Shown here: positions 5,508 to 8,690 of the stretch, one piece after another | How positions within the stretch are numbered: position 1 is the first letter of the stretch | Layout: each line of letters starts with the position of its first letter | Source: Nitrosotalea sp. | GTDB lineage: Archaea > Thermoproteota > Nitrososphaeria > Nitrososphaerales > Nitrosopumilaceae | Assembly: GCA_023252335.1 (NCBI GenBank) | Contig: JAJPEA010000079.1 | Span: 1 to 8,690 of the forward strand | Direction: 5' to 3' | DNA length: 8,690 nt | Notes under the pieces: generated by a model | What the model was told of the DNA's origin: nothing | Seen by the model: only the letters and a program-made list of their open reading frames with translations | Database searches by the model: none | Position numbers and translations under genes: made by a program

Positions 5508-5534
5508 GATACAAAAACTGGCTAGCGTACTAGC
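5508..5534 (-). terminator. terminator of the 109-residue gene
   Basis: GCTAG-CGTA-CTAGC (5521-5534) is a perfect 5-bp hairpin whose first arm, as transcribed on the minus strand, contains the TAG stop codon at 5530-5532. It is followed on that strand by CAGTTTTTG. A short hairpin and a T5 run at the 3' end of a gene suggest an intrinsic-type stop. Archaeal termination relies mainly on the U-tract, so the hairpin's part is uncertain. Confidence 0.45.
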
Positions 5535-5859
5535 TGAATTGCTCTTCAAGCGTATCTATTGATTGCAAAAACAAGTCCTTGCTTTTTCGCATGAGCCATG
5601 ATGGAAACTCGTCTAGTGTAAATACAAATTGCTGCTGAAAGCTTGGAACCACGCCTCCACCTGATGTGATTACCTGCACTATGATGTATCCTTCAGTAAT
5701 GGTACAGACTGTCTCTTGGTATGCCTCTTCCTCCTCTTCAAGCGTATTTCGGTATAATACTAGCGGAGTCTTGGTCTTGGCAACATGAGAGGAGGCTTTT
5801 TTGAGTAAAATGGCAAGATGTGAAATGAGCCAACCGTCTAGGGTTATCTGCTTTGGCAT
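5530..5859 (-). CDS. 109-residue protein of unknown function
   Basis: Starts MPKQITLDGWLISHLAILLK at ATG 5859, stops TAG 5530-5532. A soluble, acidic protein with no signal peptide and no clear membrane helix. Seen: an amphipathic N-terminal helix region (9-30), an acidic run EEEEE (41-45), two strand-like stretches TVCTITEGYIIVQVIT (50-65) and QQFVFTLDEF (75-84) separated by SGGGVV, and a C-terminal helix ending DTLEEQFS. I do not recognise the family. The alternating strands suggest a small alpha/beta fold. It lies 45 nt after ileS on the same strand but has its own TATA box at the leaderless spacing, so it is probably transcribed separately and is not necessarily linked to translation. Confidence 0.75.
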   Translation of the reverse strand: MPKQITLDGWLISHLAILLKKASSHVAKTKTPLVLYRNTLEEEEEAYQETVCTITEGYIIVQVITSGGGVVPSFQQQFVFTLDEFPSWLMRKSKDLFLQSIDTLEEQFS

Positions 5860-5880
5860 GGGATATCATGTATTTTTTTA

Positions 5881-5888
5881 TTATTTAA
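5881..5888 (-). promoter_or_regulatory. TATA box of the 109-residue gene
   Basis: The minus strand reads TTAAATAA, centred 25-26 nt before ATG 5859, in the 45-nt gap after ileS. Predicts a leaderless mRNA and supports that ATG as the start. Confidence 0.55.
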
Positions 5889-5904
5889 TGCAATGGATGA
5901 CGCA

Positions 5905-8690
5905 CTACTCAACGGAGATTCGAATCTTTTGACCATCCAAATCTTCTTCCTTGTAGATTTTCGCACTATCATCAAATCTTATTTTTTTAACTCTAACTAG
6001 ATATGCAAGTTCTGTTTGCTTTTCTTTTACCATCTCTAATGATTCCTCATCAAGGCCCAAAATGTATGCCGACTCTAAAATGTCAGTTGGATTGTATCCT
6101 CGCTCTTTTCTTAATACCTGCAATCTTCTTGCAAGGTCTCTTATCAGACCTTTTGCCAACATTTCGCGGTTTCTAGTTGTGCTGATAAATACAATCAGAG
6201 AATCGCGGTTTGACATGGCAAATCCTTCTTTTTCTGCATAGGATACAATAAAATCCTCTTTTAATAATTCGATTTTATTATTGCCAAGATCAAATGTATG
6301 TGAGCCGTTTTTCAAAAGATTGTCTACTATTGTATTTGGATCTGTCTGCGAAAACTTGTCAAGCAATCTTCCCATGTCTTGTTTTGCTTTTGGTCCTATT
6401 TTTTTTCGCTCAAGTTCTACTTTTGGAACAATTGGGATTCCCCTTTGCAACAAGATTGATACAAGTTCCAGTCCATCTGACTTTGGCAATTCAATGATTT
6501 CATACTTTTCTACGTTAAGCTGAGAGAGCAGCAACTCTGAGAGTGATTCCAATTTTTCCTTTTGGCCTGGCTCGACACAAATTATTGCCTTGTCAAGGGG
6601 CCATCTTCTTTTGAGCTTGACTTTCATTCTTGCAGCAGCTGAAACAGAAACTGACTCTTTCATCAAGTCAAATGCTTCTTCTACCTTGTCATTTGTGAGG
6701 GAATCTTGTACCTCTGGGTGATTTTCTAACAGTATGTTCTTTTTCTCTGCAAATGTGGCACCATACAGGTACTGGGTTGTAAACGGGCATATTGGATGCA
6801 GCAATATGTCAAGGGTCAATAGTATTTTTGAAAGTGTTGCATAGATTGCAAATCTTCTCTCCTTTTGGGAATCGTCATCTAGCCACAATTCTTCACGTGT
6901 GATTGGAATGTAAACTTGGCTGACTGCATTTATCAGATAATCATCTATTGCCCTTGCCGCCTCGTGGAATTTGCACTTGTCCTGTGACTCTGTCACTGAT
7001 GAAATTAATTTCTGAAGTTTTGATAATGCCCAAATCTCTGGCTCTAGTAATAGGTTCTTGTCTTTTGCCCATTGTATGTTGTGTGTCTTGTCATACTTGT
7101 CATACTCACTATTTTGTTTATAGTACAAGTGGAGATGGTACAGTGTACTGAGTATCTGATATGGCCTTGATACAAGCTCGTCTGTGCTAAAATTAATTGG
7201 CTCTATCGGACTTGATTTCCACATGAAATACAATCTTATCAAGTCAACTGAATACTCTCCAAGCAGCTCCATTGCATCCATGACATTTCCCTTGCTCTTG
7301 CTCATCTTGTTACCATTTTTGTCAAGTACGTGACCCTGGAACAAAAATGACTTGAATGGTGCAATTGGTGCATTGTTGAAAATTACATTCTCGATCAGTA
7401 GTGTGTATGCCCACCCTCTTGTCTGGTCTATTCCCTCTGTCAAAAATAGTGCAGGAATGTTCTCCTTGTAATCTTCATCAGATAGTGATGCATATGGTGC
7501 AGCACCACTGTTGTGCCACGTGTCCAAAACAAATTGTTCTCGCTCCATCTTGTTTCCACACTTTTCACATGGAATGGATACATTATCTATCCAAGGTCTG
7601 TGCAGTTCAAAATCTGTACCATCTGGAAGATCTGATGCTGATTTGACTATCTCCTCTCTTGAGAAGAACCACTTGGTATGCTTGCAGTTTTTGCAGTTCC
7701 ACATGGGCAATGGACATCCCCAGATTCGCTCCCTTGAGATGCACCAGGGGTGTTTGTCTTTTATTATCTCCAAAAACCTGTTTTTTGGGGGTTCAAAAAA
7801 ATACTCGACACTCTCTGCTGCCTGTACTGCCTTGTCACCCAGTCTGTCAAGAAAATAGAAAAATCCCCTTCTTGCAAGCCATAATAGTTTGTGCTGTGAT
7901 CTCCAGCACAATGGATATTGGTGTTTTATCTTGCCAATTCTTACCAGTGCATTTTTTTCCTTTAGTGAATTGACAATTTTTTCATCAGCGTCTCTTACAA
8001 ATAATCCTGCATACACTCCTGCTTGCTCTGTAAATTTTGCTTCGTCATTTATTGGATTAAAAATTGGTATTGATCTTTTTGATGCAATCTCAAAATCTTC
8101 TTCTCCGTTTGCAGGCGAGAGGTGGACAAGACCACTTCCTGTTTGAATGTCAACAAAATTTTCTGCAACTGCAATATGGAACTTGGGAGATTTTGAAAAC
8201 TCGTCCAGTCCCGGAATCTCTGATAACAACGGGTGGATGTATTTTTTTCCTTCTAGTGTACAGCCCTTGACTGTTTTTGTTACGGTGTACTCTTCAATTC
8301 TTGCCTCTTTCATAAACTCCTCCAATCTTTTTTCTCCAACAAGCCATGTTTCATCTCCAACTTTGACATGGACATAATTTTCATCTGGGTTGAGACCAAC
8401 CATTGTATCTGTAACCAAAGTAAATGGCATTGTGGTCCACACAATCAGGTAAAGATCTTCGTCATGTAGCTTGACTTTATAGTAAAGAGAAGGGTCTGTT
8501 ACAGTATCATATCCCTGGTTTACCTCGGCATGACTTAATGATGTCTGGCAGCTAGGACAATATGCAACTACCTTGTATGATTCTGATAAGATTCCAATCT
8601 CTAGTGCCTTTTTGAGATACTTCCATTCTCTCTCAATGTACTCGTCCTTGTATGTCCAGTATGCCTTTTGCTGGTTAAATGACATGCCAA
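5905..8690 (-). CDS. ileS: isoleucyl-tRNA synthetase (N-terminus cut by window edge)
   Basis: 927 codons plus a partial one run from the right edge to TAG 5905-5907; the complete enzyme should be a little over 1000 residues. Class I synthetase charging tRNA-Ile with isoleucine, archaeal/eukaryal-type. Missing: the HIGH-containing N-terminal part. Residues below count from Met at 8685, which is internal, not the start. Seen: WTYKDEYIEREW (10-21); CPSC (43-46); CP1 editing domain with VWTTMPFTL (82-90) and GSGLVHLSPANGEEDF (183-198, conserved Asp197); ISRERIWGCPLPMW (316-329); a zinc ribbon C331-x2-C334 and C373-x2-C376; GIDQTRGWAY (418-427); the ATP-binding KMSKS loop (460-464); then the anticodon-binding helical region (WKSSP 489-493 onward) and C-terminal extension. 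The editing loop has Met-Pro-Phe where the usual motif is Thr-Pro-Trp. Confidence 0.97.
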   Translation of the reverse strand, partial: GMSFNQQKAYWTYKDEYIEREWKYLKKALEIGILSESYKVVAYCPSCQTSLSHAEVNQGYDTVTDPSLYYKVKLHDEDLYLIVWTTMPFTLVTDTMVGLNPDENYVHVKVGDETWLVGEKRLEEFMKEARIEEYTVTKTVKGCTLEGKKYIHPLLSEIPGLDEFSKSPKFHIAVAENFVDIQTGSGLVHLSPANGEEDFEIASKRSIPIFNPINDEAKFTEQAGVYAGLFVRDADEKIVNSLKEKNALVRIGKIKHQYPLCWRSQHKLLWLARRGFFYFLDRLGDKAVQAAESVEYFFEPPKNRFLEIIKDKHPWCISRERIWGCPLPMWNCKNCKHTKWFFSREEIVKSASDLPDGTDFELHRPWIDNVSIPCEKCGNKMEREQFVLDTWHNSGAAPYASLSDEDYKENIPALFLTEGIDQTRGWAYTLLIENVIFNNAPIAPFKSFLFQGHVLDKNGNKMSKSKGNVMDAMELLGEYSVDLIRLYFMWKSSPIEPINFSTDELVSRPYQILSTLYHLHLYYKQNSEYDKYDKTHNIQWAKDKNLLLEPEIWALSKLQKLISSVTESQDKCKFHEAARAIDDYLINAVSQVYIPITREELWLDDDSQKERRFAIYATLSKILLTLDILLHPICPFTTQYLYGATFAEKKNILLENHPEVQDSLTNDKVEEAFDLMKESVSVSAAARMKVKLKRRWPLDKAIICVEPGQKEKLESLSELLLSQLNVEKYEIIELPKSDGLELVSILLQRGIPIVPKVELERKKIGPKAKQDMGRLLDKFSQTDPNTIVDNLLKNGSHTFDLGNNKIELLKEDFIVSYAEKEGFAMSNRDSLIVFISTTRNREMLAKGLIRDLARRLQVLRKERGYNPTDILESAYILGLDEESLEMVKEKQTELAYLVRVKKIRFDDSAKIYKEEDLDGQKIRISVE

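Larger units (their letters stand above)
5043..5529. other. gene-poor interval with structured DNA
   Basis: About 490 nt between the 44-residue gene and the end of the 109-residue gene, with no confident coding sequence. It holds the weak 38-codon frame at 5192-5308, a 12-bp direct repeat AGTGTCAAATGA (5248-5259 and 5408-5419), and the long hairpin at 5390-5449. From 5043 to 5150 the sequence is plain AT-rich DNA where I see nothing. Confidence 0.6.

Noticed and set aside
5301..5525. 74-residue plus-strand frame
   Set aside because: It runs through the 60-nt hairpin, has no TATA box or Shine-Dalgarno site at a sensible distance, and the residues show no domain pattern.
8683..8685. ATG at 8685 as the start of ileS
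   Set aside because: The frame is open above it to the window edge, and the family's N-terminal part with the HIGH motif is missing, so this Met is internal.

Overview
The window looks like a piece of a low-GC archaeal chromosome, most likely an ammonia-oxidising thaumarchaeon of the Nitrosopumilus type. Evidence seen directly: ribosomal protein L40e (present only in archaea and eukaryotes), an archaeal-style isoleucyl-tRNA synthetase, and AT-rich TATA boxes centred about 25-28 nt upstream of several start codons, which implies leaderless mRNAs. The genus-level placement is inference from overall character, not from a database match.

Layout. 1-1369 (minus): an MFS drug/metabolite exporter whose C-terminus runs off the left edge. 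1466-3681 (minus): a compact operon read sucC -> sucD -> rpl40e, encoding both subunits of succinyl-CoA ligase (sucC and sucD overlap by 8 nt) followed 22 nt later by the 55-residue zinc-ribbon ribosomal protein L40e. A perfect 10-bp hairpin closes the operon over the rpl40e stop codon. 3698-5529 is an accessory, mostly plus-strand interval. It holds two diverged copies of a ~110-bp direct repeat (3698-3811 and 4725-4838), a GC-rich non-coding island (about 3866-3960), a two-gene cassette (a 33-residue charged peptide and a three-helix membrane protein resembling DUF6338), a 44-residue orphan gene preceded by a tandem TGTACA operator-like element, and a 60-nt long-stem hairpin. 5530-5859 (minus): a 109-residue protein of unknown function with its own promoter and a terminator hairpin. 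5905-8690 (minus): the 3' nine-tenths or so of ileS, with its N-terminus outside the window.

How it fits together. The minus-strand genes are core functions (central carbon metabolism, translation, export). Succinyl-CoA ligase links succinate and succinyl-CoA, a node shared by the TCA reactions and, in thaumarchaea, the 3-hydroxypropionate/4-hydroxybutyrate cycle. The plus-strand interval between sucC and the 109-residue gene looks like an insertion hot-spot or remodelled region: direct repeats, small orphan genes and structured DNA/RNA are concentrated there. No CRISPR array, tRNA, rRNA or intact insertion sequence was found. The best candidates for something undescribed are the duplicated repeat that carries the sucC promoter and brackets the membrane-protein cassette, the GC-rich island, the 60-nt hairpin, and the TGTACA-controlled 44-residue gene.
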